From NCBI GenBank assembly GCA_016839165.1, contig CP069300.1, positions 4,278,001-4,342,000 on the forward strand: a stretch of DNA of 64,000 bases. Reading direction: 5' to 3'. Position 1 is the first letter of the stretch; each line of letters starts with the position of its first letter. The notes beneath the pieces were generated by a model that saw only the letters and a list, made by a program, of their open reading frames with translations, was not told where the DNA came from and made no database searches. Source of the stretch: Bradyrhizobium sp. PSBB068 (GTDB lineage: Bacteria > Pseudomonadota > Alphaproteobacteria > Rhizobiales > Xanthobacteraceae). This document shows positions 44,086-57,600 of this stretch, piece by piece. A program made the translations under genes and the position numbers.

Positions 44086-44961
44086 ATGCGACTCCGACAG
44101 CTTGAATGCTTCCGCGCCCTGATGCTCCACGGCACCATGACGAGAGCGGCCGAACTGCTCGGCATGTCACAGCCCGGGATCAGCACGATGATCGCCGGCC
44201 TCGAGCACGAGACGGGCCTTAACCTGTTCGTACGGCGCGGCGGCCGCCTGCAACCGACCCCGGAAGCCAAGCTGTTCTATGTCGAGGCGGCACGCGCGCT
44301 CGAAGCCACCGAGAACGCCTCTCGCGTCGCGGCCGAGATCAGGTCCGGCCGGCGCGGTCATCTCGCGATCGCCGCCTATCCGAGCATTTCCATCAATCTG
44401 CTGCCGCGGCTGCTGTCGCAATTCGCCAAGAACAAGCCCGAGCTGCAGATCAAGATCATCTCGCGGAATTCGGCGACCGTCCGCGAGTTGATGTCGACGC
44501 AGCAATTCGATCTCGCGGTTGCCGAACTGCCGCTCGATTATCCGACCTCGCACATGGAGGTGTTCTCATATGACTGCATGTGCATGCTGCCGCGCGCGCA
44601 TCCACTTGCGAAGCTGAAGCAGATCACACCTGATGACCTCGACGGCGTCCCGTTCGTGACGCTGTTCCGCGGCGACCCGATCTACCAGCAGCTGGCGTCA
44701 GCCTTCTCCGAACATGGCGCACGCTGGAACGTCGTCGCGGAGACGGAATTCTTTTCGACCGCGTGCCAGCTCGTCACTGAGGGCCAAGGCGTCGGGATTG
44801 TCGATCCGGTGGTGAGCAAGCCGTTCACCGAGGGCCTTGTCGTTCGTCCTTTCAAGCCGAGGATCCAGTACCAGATCGCGATCCTCTCCCCCACGCATGA
44901 AGCGCTGTCCCAGGTTGCGCAGGACTTCGCCGGACTGCTCCGGCGCACGTTGAAGGCATGA
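44086..44961 (+). CDS. LysR-family regulator
   Basis: 291 residues. The helix-turn-helix is RLRQLECFRALMLHGTMTRAAELLGMSQPGISTMIAGLE, with a complete periplasmic-binding-type effector domain after it. It is divergent from the DUF1989 gene across an AT-rich gap of 103 bp, the classic arrangement of a LysR gene and its target. Third LysR gene in 7 kb, and distinct in sequence from the GcvA-like one. Confidence 0.92.
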   Translation: MRLRQLECFRALMLHGTMTRAAELLGMSQPGISTMIAGLEHETGLNLFVRRGGRLQPTPEAKLFYVEAARALEATENASRVAAEIRSGRRGHLAIAAYPSISINLLPRLLSQFAKNKPELQIKIISRNSATVRELMSTQQFDLAVAELPLDYPTSHMEVFSYDCMCMLPRAHPLAKLKQITPDDLDGVPFVTLFRGDPIYQQLASAFSEHGARWNVVAETEFFSTACQLVTEGQGVGIVDPVVSKPFTEGLVVRPFKPRIQYQIAILSPTHEALSQVAQDFAGLLRRTLKA

Positions 44962-45036
44962 GGATCGGATGGCACCGGCAAGGCAAGTCCAGCAACAAAG
45001 GCTGCCGTTCACGCTCCGACTGCCGGCCGAGGCAGG

Positions 45037-45426
45037 TCATTGCTTGGTGTCGCTATCGCTGGTCTTCAGTTCGTATTTGGCCGTTCCGGTGATCGAAAAG
45101 CTGGGAGGGCCGTCTTTCGTCACGGCCTGGGATCTGAATATGTTGACGGAAGTCACCCGACAGGTCGCTTCATACACCTTCGACAAGATCGGGCACTGCG
45201 CCTTCGCTTCCTCGTAGAGATCTTGCCTTATGGCATTCAGGGCGATCTCGCGGTCGCTACCCTGCACTGATGAAGGAGGCACGGCAACGCTCGCAAGCGC
45301 AACCGTGATTTCCATGAAGCCGCGAGGAGGCGAAGGCGGAACAGTATTGAATATGACTTGAGCCTGCGCCGACGTGATGGCCAGCCATAACAGGGCCGAA
45401 TATGCAATCGCTGTGACAAGGCGCAT
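45037..45426 (-). CDS. Small exported hypothetical protein
   Basis: 129 residues from the ATG at 45426, which follows GGGGAG; an ATG at 45441 is possible. A signal peptide (MRLVTAIAYSALLWLAITSAQA-Q) is clear. The mature part is mixed alpha/beta with two Cys (KAQCPIL and EATCRVTSVNI) that could form a disulphide. No family recognised. The 250 bp between it and the giant exoprotein gene hold no other gene. Confidence 0.7.
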   Translation of the reverse strand: MRLVTAIAYSALLWLAITSAQAQVIFNTVPPSPPRGFMEITVALASVAVPPSSVQGSDREIALNAIRQDLYEEAKAQCPILSKVYEATCRVTSVNIFRSQAVTKDGPPSFSITGTAKYELKTSDSDTKQ

Positions 45427-45672
45427 TGCCGGGCTCCCCATGAAATCGTGCGACTGCCTCCCACATCGTGAAGAACGCAGATGCCTCAACCAAGGATTGT
45501 TACAAGTCCCGAGCAGTTAGACCAGACGCTGCAGCCCCATGCAGACTGACGATCGCGTGATGTCGTGTTATCACGCGGCCTCGCTTGGTTGAGCCGCAAG
45601 TTGGCGCGACGGGTGTGCGGCCGACTCCGGGGAGCAACACTGCCGGCCGCACATCGGCTCGATCAGCCGCCT

Positions 45673-48600
45673 CTATTGCTGTTGCATCTGACGGCGACGA
45701 TCTGCAATCAGCTGCTTCGCCTCCTCGATCGTGATCTCCCCGGCCCCCAGCACCTGATAGGCGCTGTCAGGATTTTGGCTCTGCTGATCGCGCTGGTCCC
45801 GCTTCTGATCCCGCTCCGGGCCCGGCGCCGAAGAGCCTTCTCCACCGCCATAACCGAGCACCTCGACGATGATCACCGAAGGCTGGTTGTTGTTCGATGG
45901 CGGCGGCGCGGCGGCTTGCTGCGAGGCGGCTGCCGTATTCGATGCGGCCGTCAGCGCGCCGACCGGCGGCCCCTGCACCGTCGGAACTCCACTCGAGGTG
46001 CCCTGCACCTGGATGTTCGCGGCATTGACGACCTGCAGCGCCGCAAGGTTGACGTTACCGGAGACGCGAATGCCGGCTTCACCGGCATCGATGGTGCCGA
46101 GCGGCGCAATCAGGTCGACGTTGCCGGGCCGCACTTCCGGGATCGGATTGAGCGTCGCGATGCCGGCGCCGGTCGTGGGAACGCTGGGCGACAACGTCAC
46201 CTGTCCGTAATTGTCATAGACGCGCTTCGGCGGCGTATAGACCTGCGTCGTCTTGGAGCCGCGGCCGGCGTTGATGTCGCCCTCCGCCGACCAGGCGAGG
46301 ATGTCGCCGCCAAAGGTGGTCATGATGCGCGACAGGCCGAGCAGCAGGCTGCCCTTCGAGTAGGTCTCGATATCGCCCTTGCCCTGGGTGATCAGGCCCG
46401 CCGAGGCCGGCGGCACGACACCCTCGACGCCGAGCAGGATTCGGCCGCCGGGCGCGAGTAACTGGATATTGCCGCCCTCGAGGGTTCGAACGCCCGCCCC
46501 GCCGAACATCGTGATGTCGCCCTGATACGCGATGGGGGCGCCTGAGGGATCACGATCCGGGAACAGTGCCGCGATCACCTGCCTGCCGCGCAGGTAGGAT
46601 TTCGCTCGCGGACCGTTGGCGTCGTTGTATTCGCGGCCGCTGTCGCGCAGCTCATTGTAGTAGACCTGCCGCAGGAAGACCGCCTGCTGCTCCGGCGGCA
46701 ACGATGCGAACCGCGCGCGCGCTTCCGCATCCGATCCCTTGAAACCGTAGTGCTCCGAGAGCCAGTCAACCAGATCCTTCTCGTAGGTCTTCACGACCTT
46801 GCCGGGCTGATCGGCGAGCGGCACGCCTGCCTTCGCCAGATTGGCGGGATCGAGATAGAGCAGCAGCCCACCGTAATTTGCCGCGTCCGCGCCGGCCATC
46901 ATCAGCACCGAGGCACCCGGCCGATGATCGCCCGGCACCACCGCGCCGAGGCTCGTCACGGCGCCCTGGTCGGCCTGGTAGATGTTGCGCCCCGCCGTCA
47001 TCATCAGCGTGCCCGGACCTGCGATCTGCTGGTTGGCGTAGATGATGTCGCGGCCGGCCGAGATCACCGAGACATCGTTATCACCGGTGTGGAAGATCAG
47101 GTTGCTGGTCAGCATCCCGTTGTATGGCAAGTCCGGCGCGCCGATCGGGGTGCCGAGGCTGACAATGTCGCGCCCCGCCATCAGTTGCATCGGCTTTGCC
47201 GCGACGTACCAGGTTCCCGCCGGCTGCGGCGTTGCGCCCCTGCCGCTGAAGACCTCGCCGCTCTTGAAGCCGACGATATCGCCGACCGCGGCATAGATCA
47301 GCGCTGGGTTCGGATCGGCGGCATGCAGATTGCTCGCGGTGTTCGGACCGAACGCGAACAGCTCGACACCACGGGGAGACAGCGAACCAAACTGCGGGAA
47401 GATCGTTCCGGTACCATTGACGTTGGTCGTCGTGGTGTCATTGCGCTGCCAGCCGACAAAGGCGGGATGGAACGGCGTCGTCAGCCCACTCAGATCGGCG
47501 CCCGAGATGTCGATCGCATAGCCGTTGGCATAGATCGAGCGGCCGGCCAGCAGTTCGAGCTGCCCAATCGGCGACGGCGCCAGCGTGAGCGGCGGCGGGA
47601 TGTTGGTCGGCTGCGTGTCGTAAGCGCCATAGTAGATGCTGCCTCTGGCTGCGAGCGCCGTCAGCGTCGGCGGGTAGAGATATGTGCCGTCGGTGGGGCC
47701 ATCGATGGTGTTGTTGACCGACAGATTGTTCTGGGTGGTGGGAACGAGGTTGCCACCGGCCGAGACCAGGTTGATCGCCGTCTCGTTGCGCCACAGCGAG
47801 AACCAGGTGGTGCCGCCGCCGACGTGCGGAACGCCGCCGACCGAATAGCTCGTGGTGTTCTGCTGCAGCACCCGGCCCGCATCTGCGGCGCCGGCCAGGA
47901 CCAAATCGCCGCGCGCCGACAAATCGACCACGGCATCGCCGGGGATGATCAGCAGTCCGCCGAAGCCGAGTCCCTTGTTGGCGGTCGACGGCTCTGGCCA
48001 ACGCGGGTCGGCGGCGAGCTTCGCGCCATAGGTCAGGTTGATCCCGCCGATGGTTCCGGCCTGCACGTCGATCAGACCACGCAGGTTGGTCAGCACGCCG
48101 CTGGTTTCGCTCGTGACCCTCGTGGTCATCAGCGTCGGTTGCAGCGGGTTGAGCCGGCCGCCGATCTTGACCTGCATGTCGCCGCCGCCGGTCAGGATCA
48201 GCTGTCCGTCCGGCGTGATGCGCCCGGTCGAGCCAACCGTGATGTTCAACGCAGTCGAGCTCGTCGCCTGGTTGGTGGCGGTTTGCGTCGCCAGGACACC
48301 GGCATCGCCGCCTGCCAGGACGGTGACGTTACCGCCGCCGAGCGTGCCGAAGCCGGTGAAACCGACCAGCGCCAAAGGTGTCGCATCGGGATCGCGCGGC
48401 TGTGGAAGTGCAACGGTGCCGAAATTGATCCACCACGCGGTTTGCTGGCCGGTGATGTTGCCGCCTTGGCGCCAGAGCCAGTTGCCCGGGTTGCCGTCCT
48501 GAATGCCGCCAGGATTGCCGGACGTGCCGGTCAGGTTGCCCTGCGCCGCCACCAGCAGATTGCCGCCGCCTTCGGGATACCAGGCGTGATAGACGCTGCC

Positions 48601-51600
48601 GGCTTGACCGTTGACCTGTCCCTCATACGAGGCACCGGTGTTTCCGAGCACGGAGCTGCCGATCGGTCGGCCCCGCGGCAGATCATATGGATTGGAGCCG
48701 TCCGCCGCCAGGAGCGCCGGCGACTGCGCGCCGGCCGTGTAGATGCCGAACGATGTTCGCATCTTGAGATCGGAGCTGCTTAGCAGTTCAAGATCACCGG
48801 TGCCTGTCCGCACCACGCTCGGCAGCGGGAACTGCGTCACGGCGGATGCACCCCCGGCGCTCCAGGCGCAGTAATCCGGGAGATTTTCACAAATGTACGG
48901 ATCGTCGGCCGTTTTCCCCGGCGTTCCGAACGGATTGGTGCCATCGCCCATGTTTGCCCAGACCCAGCCGGCGGGCTGAATCGAGACGACAGCCATGACC
49001 GAGGTGTCTGCAAGCACCAGGCTCCCCGCCTTGGCGCTGCGCGGCCGCAGTGCACGGCTGTCGGCAGCGGTGACGTCCGCGCCGGCCACGAGGCGCAGCG
49101 ACCATGATTGTGATCCCTGCGGCAGCAGCGGCGCCGCGGCCCAGATCCCGCTCGGGGTCGGGTCGTCGCGCAGTTTCACGAACGGTGCGTCATTCGGCAG
49201 CTTGACGACCGTCGCCGCTGGAATGACGGCGCCGATCTGCAGCGTAAGCGCGCCGTTCAGCGTCATTGCGATGGGCAGCGGTACGTCCTTCGGCCAAAGC
49301 ATCGGGCCGACGCTGATGCTGGACGCGAACCGGTTGCCGGCGCCGATGATCGTGCCGACGGGCAGCCGGGTGCTCTGCTGCAGCAACGTGCCGCGTGGAT
49401 AGATCACCGCGCCGGACGCATTGCGCACATCTGCGCGCAGCACCGTGCCTGCGGGCAGCGTCAACACGCCACGTAGCGGCGCGTCGGCGGGAAGCACGGT
49501 GTTTGCCGGCAATGAGAATCCCTGGACCGGCAGGTCGTAGTTCAGCACGCTGAACCGCGGGAAAAGCGTTCCGCTCGCCAGCACCACGCCGGCCTTCGGA
49601 ATCACGACATCGCTGCCATATGGCTGCGCACCCTTGATCAGGAGCCGGGCGACCTCCGGCGTATTGGTGCCGTCGGTGCCCGCAACCGGCGGCGCGCCGA
49701 AGCCGTCGCTGACATTGCCGAACACATTCAGATTGCCGCCGGCGCGGATCACCAGGCGGCCCGGCTCGCCGGAGCCGTAGACGGCCGTCTTCGCGGAATT
49801 GGGGTTGAGGCTGTCATAACGGTAGCGGGACAGGTCGATGTCACCTGAGATCGTCAGGTCGCCGTTCGGTGTCGCGCTCGTGATCTCGACGCCCGGCCGC
49901 AGGTGAAAGGCATCGGCATAGGCGCGCAGCCCGCCGAGACGGCCCTGCAAGTCGCCGTTCTGCAACGCCGCCGCGACGAACGCCGCACTGGAGGCATGCA
50001 CGGTGTCCATCAGGCCCTGGTTGATGATGCCGCCGGCGGGCTTGTAAGTACGGAAGCCATTCACCGCGATGCTGCGTGCACCCGCGATGGTCACCGGCCC
50101 TGCCGCATCGATCGCCACGTCGTTGGCGCCGTCGCCGCTGCCGCCCGCGCCGCCGAGCCGCGGCGCGCTCAACTCGATCGTGCCGCGCGCGACATTGTCC
50201 GCCGAGCGCACGTCGATCCGCGCGCCGGGAGAGAGAGCGAGCCGGCCCTGCGTCGTGGTCAGTTCCACCACCGCCCGGTTCGGCGCATCGATCGGCTGGC
50301 CATAGCTGTCGACGCGAAGCACCGTGCCGTGGGCATCGAGCACCGAGCCGCTGCCCAACGTCAGTCCGTCGCGTGCAGCGAGCCGGATGGTGCCGACGCG
50401 CTCGCCGCTGGCATCGATGCGGCCATTGACGGTCAGGCGGCCGCCATCCACCGACACGCTGATGCTGCTGGCCACCAGTTCGTCACCGATGGCGAGGTCG
50501 CCCTGCTTGAGCTGGAAGTTGCGCGCCCCGGTCACGCCGGCGAGCGTGAGCCGCTGGTTCAGCCCGGCGAAATCGTCGATCGTCTGCGCGCGCACGTCGA
50601 TGCTGCCGGCAAGGAACGGCACCATCGTGCCACCGGCGTCGTAGTGCCCCGAGGCGCTGCCGCGGAGCGAGCCGCCCAGCACCACGTGCCCGGCTGCGGC
50701 ATCGAGCGCCGTCGCCGACAATGATCCGGCGCGATTGTTCACCGCCGAGACGTCGATGACCGATCCGGCCGCCTGGGTGATGTTGCCATGCGCGCTTTCC
50801 AACGCGACGTCGCCGCCCCAGCTGTAGCGCACCGCGTCGAGCAGGCTGACGGTTCGCCCTGCCATGTCGATGCGCGCCGCATCGCTCAGCGCGATGTCGC
50901 CGTTCGCGGAGACGGTCAGCTTGCCGCTCGGCAGCACGACGGCGCTGGAGATCGCCACTGAGCTGCCGGTCAGGCCGATCTCGGCGCCGAACGCCGCCGG
51001 GCCTGCTGCGGCCGGCCCGCCGGTGCCGGTCAGGTTGAGCGCACCGCCGGCGGTGATGCGGTTGATCGAGCCGGAGTCGCCGGTCAGCACCGGAGTGATC
51101 AGATTGAGGTTGCCACCGCTGTAGCTGTATCCCACGCCGGTCTGGTACGCGCCCTGACTCTCATACACAGACAATGTATTGCGGTTGTTCGCGGTGATCC
51201 GGCCGCGCGCCGTCACGTTGACCGTGGAGAAGCCGAGCGCCAGGCGGTCGAGCGTCACCTGGGTGTCCGGCCTCGCCTCGCTGGGATAACCGAACACCAC
51301 TTCATCGGCGACGATATTGAGTGTGCCGTGGCCGGTGCCGGCGCCGCGCGTGATCACCGCGCCGGGCGGCAGGCTGCGCGGTTCGTTTCTGCCGGTGCGC
51401 AGGACGCAATCGCTGATGCCGTTCCAGACCAGTTGCCCGGTGGTGAGCGTGGCGCGGTCGCCGGCCGTCCCGAGGCCGTAGATCGCCGGTGTGTTGAGCA
51501 CGAGCGAACGCAGGCTGGACTGGCCAGTCACCGGATCAATGGTCGAGAGATTCAGCGAGCCGTAGAAATTGATCGACGACTGCGCCGTCAGGATCAGGCT

Positions 51601-54600
51601 CTCCAGCTTGGGAGCACCGATCACGGCGTTGCCGGCCAGCAGGCGGCCGAACACGTCCTGGTTCAGCACCAGACCGTCGGGCAGCACACCGGCGCTCCGC
51701 GCCGCGGCGATCGCCGTCGCGTCGCCGATATTCACATTCGGCGTGATCAGCGAAAGATAGCGCGCGCCGTAACGCATGCCATCGGCGATCGACAGCGCTC
51801 CCTTCTGGACACCAAAGGCAAGCATGCCTTCGGTCGCGATGGTGGCGGCGCCGATCGTGATGCCGCCGGCGCCACTACCGGGCGGATACGCCGGCAGGTC
51901 GATCCAGCCGTTCGAGACGATCATCATGTTCCCGGATCCGCCAATGCTGTAGGCGAAGCCGTCGCTCGACGGCATCACCGTCGCAGGGCCAGTCCCTGTC
52001 GTGTCGATCCGCGCGCCGTCCTCGATCCGGATGCCGCCGGCGCCGGCCGTGATGAACACCTCCGGCGCCCGCAGCACGGCGCCGCCACGCACCGCAACCG
52101 TGGTGGCGAAACCGGTGGTCCCCACGTAGCCAAGGTCGAGATAGAGCTGTTGGCCGCCGCCGATCGAAATCCTGGCGGCGCCGATCGCATCGAGGTCCGC
52201 CGCACGCACCGAGGCGAAGCCGGCTGTCGGCGTCGCGTTGGGTCCAAGAATTTCGAGACGCCCATTGTACGGCGTATCGATGCTGACCGTGCCGCCATAG
52301 CCGCCGCTGCCCGGCGTCAACAAAGCCTGCCCGGCAAATGAGAACGACGGGCTGCCTGCCGGCGGCGCCGAAAGAATGAGCTGCAAGACGGCAGCATCGG
52401 CAGGCAGACTCGGGCGCGGCTGTCCGGTACGCGCGGCGGTCGCGAGCATGAAGCTCGTGTAGTCCTGCTCATTGTACTGCGAATAGCTGCGCACCGTCGT
52501 GCCGGGTGTGATCACCGCCAGATTGGGCTGGCTGGCCTGGATCGAGGTGTTGGCGACGCTGCCATAGGCAGTCGTCACGTAGGAGCCGTTCGGCAGTGCG
52601 ACCGTACGGCCTCCGGTCTGGGTCTGCGCACCGAGTTCGACGCGGAACGCGCCGGGCAGCAGCGCATACGAGGCCGGCATCAGCGTGTAGGTTCCCGCCG
52701 CAAGGCCGGGCACGCCGCCACCGACCGTGATGCGCTGCCCGATCGACGGCGCCGCACCCTGGCTTGCCGGCACGATCGGCGCATAATCCGGATTCGCGCT
52801 CGGGACGATCGCGAACACCTGGTTCTTCAGGTTGCTGTAGCTGTTGCCCGGATTGGCGGCGGCCAGCGGATTGAGCAGCACATCGACCGAGCCGCCGCGG
52901 CCGCTGATGAAGCCGGCGCCGAGCAGCTGGCCACCGCCGGAGAGATCGAGCAGCGCACCGCTGGCCACCGTCACTGCGGGACCGGACAGGCTGATGCCGC
53001 CGACCGTCTCGCCGTACACGCTGACGCCATTGATGGCTTGCGTCACCGCGGCCCCGTTGTAATTGTACACGATGCCGTCGACGGTGCCGCCATAGGGCAT
53101 CGCAAGGCCCGCGGCACTCACCGACGTGATGCTGCCCGGCAGCAGATCGATTTGCTGCGCGCCCGTCAGCTTCCTTCCTACGGCCGGGCTGCCGAGAATG
53201 AGCGTGCCAAACGGCGCGCGCACGATCCCGCCCTGCTCGATCGTCTTGCCGTAGACGGCAAGCCGGCCAAACACCGAGAACGGCGGCGCCGGCGCATAGG
53301 ACGTGGTGCGGCCGAACCGCACAAGCTCACTGGCCTCGACGATCACCTTGGCGTTGCTGACCGGATAGATCTGCGCCGCGTCGAGCTCGAGCGTGCGGGA
53401 GCCATAGGTGTCGCCGGTGACACGGATGTCGCCTCGGCTGACCACACGGACCTGATCGATGCCGGCGATGCTGGTCAGCGCCGACGTCGAATTGTCCGCC
53501 TGCATGATTGCGGTGTTGAGCGGTTCGAAAGAGCCGGCGAGATCGACGAGATCGGCGTTGACGGTCAGCTGCGCGGTGCCCGTCTTGGCTGGTTGGGTGC
53601 CCAGCGAGGTGCCGAAACCGGGTTGCCTGGCACCGGTCACGCTGCCCGGACGCGGCTCGAGCGCGCCTTCGCTCGACGAGAACGAGACGCTCCCGAACGA
53701 GACATAAGGCGCCGCAAGGTCGATCCGTTCGTTGCCTCCCTTGGCGACGAGGTTGCCGAATATCCTGAGGCTCTGCGGCAATTTGAGCTGAACGTCGCCG
53801 TCGAATGCAATGGTCTCCGAGTAGAGGCGAAGGTTGGCGAAGCCGCCAGCCGCGACCTGGTCGGCGCCGACGCGCCCGTGCCCGAACTGCAGAGCCGGAT
53901 CACGCGCCCCCCACGCCAGATCCGGCGCAAGGCCGCTCGCGCCGGCCTGCGCCGCGACCTCCAGAATGCGGAACTTGCGCACCTCGTTCGGAGCCGGCCG
54001 ATCGGGCGAGTTACCGTAGCTCGGCGTCACCAGCGCCAGCGACAGCGTGCCACCGGCAGCACCCTCGCCGCCGGCCCGTGCCGTCATGGTGCCATCGAGA
54101 TAGAAGCCGCTCAGCGCGCTGATGGCGATGCTGCCGCCCGCGCCCGCCAGCGTGAGCGGATGCACGGAGTTCGCAGCATCCACCACGTCGATGACCGCAC
54201 TGGCGCCGGATGCGTCGAGACGCGCGCCGGGCCGCACGATGACAAAGCCTAGGCCGGCCGGTGCGATCGCGCCCGGAGCCTCGCTGTCGTCACCCAGCGT
54301 GATCCTGCCGCCGGCGTCCGCAAAGCCATAGCGGCGACCGGCGCGATCGATCGCCACGGCGCTTTGGCCCGCGACGTCGAGCACCGCATTGCCGTCGAGC
54401 CAGATCGACCGCGGCCCGATGAAGGGATCACCGGGATTGCCGTTCTGAAGGACATCGATCCGGCCACCGGCAGCCGTCAGGCGGCCATCGACATTGATCT
54501 GACCCGGGCTGCGCAGCGTGATCGCATGTCCCGGATCGACCGTCACGCGCGCCTGCGTGCCGATCGTCAGCGATCCCCTGGACTGATCAAGGTTCGATTG

Positions 54601-57600
54601 CAACGTCAGGTCGGCGCCGCCGCGGCGGATCATGCGCGCCCCAACCGGATCCTCCGAATAGAGCGGCGGCAGCCAAAGCGTCAGCGCCGACGACGGATCG
54701 CTACCGCTTGCCACGTTCGACGCGGTTTCGGTGAAACGATAGACCGGCATCACCGCGTCGAGAGTAGCGTGGCTCGCCACCATCAGGCCGAGATGGCCGT
54801 TCACGTCGTAGCTCGCAAACCCGGTACGGAACAGCGCCGTGTCGATTTCGGTCAGCGGCGCGACGGCATAGCTGCGCGATGCGACCGTGCCGGTCGGGAT
54901 CATGGTGCCGACGGTGAAATGCAGCGGCACCGGCGCAGCATCCCCTGCGTTGAAGGTCACCCGCGTGCCGACCAGTGCGATACCGTTCGGAAAGACGCCG
55001 GCGTCGACCTTGAAACCGAGGGGGAGCTTTGACGACGGATCGGTCATGACCCAGGTGCCGGGTGGGATCTGCGTGCCGGGCCAATAGGTGTGACCGGCGA
55101 GATCCGAGAAGTTGAGGCCGCTGGGAACGGTCCATCCGCTCGGTCCGATCAAGAGCGGCTTGCTCTGTGTCGCATTCACGGCGACGGATGCCGGCGCGGT
55201 GTCGCCGGGCGCAAGATAGGTGATCGACTCATCATAGTTGAACGGCACGGCCGCGCCAGCCGGAATGAACAGCTCCTCTGCGAGCCGCAGATTGACTTGC
55301 GCCTTCTCGCCGGCTCCCAGCACGCCATCGGTCGCCAGCGCCTTGCCGCCGATCACGATCGCCGGACCGCTGCCGATCACGAGCTTGCCGCCGCCGTTCA
55401 CGCCGAAGCCGTCGATCTGCCCGTCAAGCACCAGGCGACCGCCGACCGAGGGACCGCCGACCGAACGATCGTCGGCGATCAGGGTCACATCGCCACCCTT
55501 GCCGCCTCGTGTCTTGCCGTTCTGCAGGACCGCCGCCCCCGACGACACGTCGATGCTGCTGCCGCTCGCCAGCGTGACGCCCTGCGTCGAGTTGAAGCTG
55601 ACGCTGCCGCCGTTGATGAAGGCAAGCCCGGAGAGATCGTCCGGCGAGCCGAGCGCGTTGGTCCACAGCCCGCGCGCATCGATGGTTGCATCGGCGCGCA
55701 CGGTCAGTTGCGCAAGCCCGTCCGCCGTCGTCAGCACAATCGGCGAGAGCGCGGCCAGATCCGGCCTGAGAATGTTGGTGACGCTGATGCTGCCCGAGCG
55801 GGCGGTGATGTCGGCCTTGATATCGACAATCGGCGCGATGAGCTCGACCTGCGCGCCGCGCGCGAAACTCAGCGGCGCCTCGGTCGAGATCGACCGCTTC
55901 GCGGCCACGCCGAGCCCGCCCAGTCCGAAGCCGTTGATCGTTCCGGCGTCGAACCAGCCGGTATTGACCCGGTCGAGTGGAATCGCCGCAGCCGGATCGA
56001 GCCCCGCCGAGATCGACGCCACGCTGCCGAACCTGACGTCCGTCGTGGACGCATTGACCAGCCCGCGCGCATCGTAGAGGCCGAGCTGCAGCGCACCGGC
56101 CAGCGGCGCGGTGTTCTGCGTCAGCTTGTAGCCGTCGGTGACACCGGCGGGACGCGCGGCGATTTGCCGTCGTCCATTGATCACGTCGGCAAGGATCGCT
56201 CCCTCGAACACCGAGGTCGGCGTCGACAAGATCAGCCGGCCGGCATCCCGGCCAACGGTGTAACCGTTCTCCCAGCGCATGGCCGATCTGCCGAACGGGC
56301 TGAGATAGACCTCGACGACATTCCAGTGCGCGTGATTGACCACGAAGCCGTTCGCAACCGTCGCATAGCCGAGGTCGGAGGGCGCGTCGTTGACGTTGTA
56401 GACACGGCCGTCGCGGCCGAGCAGATAGGTTTGCGGCAGGTATCCGCCCTGGAACTGGACCGATCCGCCGGACAGGTTGAAGATGGATCCGCGCTGCGCG
56501 ACCACCTCCGGCGCCGACAAGGTGATGTCGCCGCCGACCGCGGCCCACTCGCCGATCTTGTGGCTGGTGTTGTTGAGATAGCCGCCGACCTCGAGCAGAC
56601 CGCCCGCGGTGTAATAGCGATCCGACGCGTAGCCGCCGGTGCCGGCGGGAACCAGCGTGAGATCGCGGGCGTCGATCCAGACGTTCTTGTTGATCAGCAC
56701 CGAGCCGTCGCGGTTCTGCGGCGAGTCGCGCAGCTCATTGCCCTGGACGTTGACCTTGATGGCGTTGGCCGACATCGGCAGCATCACGTCCCGGGCACCC
56801 GACACGTCGATAACGGCGCCGGTCGCGGCGAACACCCGCTTGCCCGCCGAGACCGCCACCTGACCGCCCGACGCCAGCGTCAGCGAGCCGTTCTGGAAGT
56901 TGACGAGGCCACCGCTCACGATCTCGACGCGGGACCGGTCCTCGCGATCGGCAAGCCGGGACAGGTTGTCGAACTGGCCAAGGTTCTGCGTGGCGCGGAT
57001 GGCATTTTGCGTGGCGGAGTCGGCGATCAGCGCATCGCGCTGCGAGTTCAGCGCGGTCTCCGCGGAATCGAGCTCGGGCAGCACCGTGGTGAGGCTGCCG
57101 GCCGCGAGCGTGACCGTGCCGCCGGCATCTGCGGCCGAGTTCAACAAATGGATCGTGCCGCGCTGATTGACCGAGGTGGTCGAGACCAGCACGCCGTTTT
57201 GGGTGATCGCATGTCCGGCGAGCGTGATGTCGCCCTGCTGGGCGAAGATCAGCCCGCTATTGCCGACCCCGCCGCTGCCGCTTCCGGCGCGGATGATTGG
57301 CACCACTTCGCTGCCGCGGGTGGTCGAGACCTGGTTGGCGGTGGTGCCGAGCCCGAACCGCAGGATGAAGTCGTCGCCCGCCGCCAGCAGCGCCTGCCCC
57401 TTCGGGGTCGCGATCGATCCGGCATTGTCGACGGCGCTGCCAAGCAACGCAACGAAGCCGCCGCCCGACTTCACCGAAGCCGGCGCGCTGGTGGTGATCA
57501 ACGCACCGGCCTCGACCACGATCCTGCCGCTGGCTCCGCTGAAGCTCGGCAGATAGTTCGGACCGCTCTGCGGCGAATAGATTCCGCTTGCGAGAAATTG

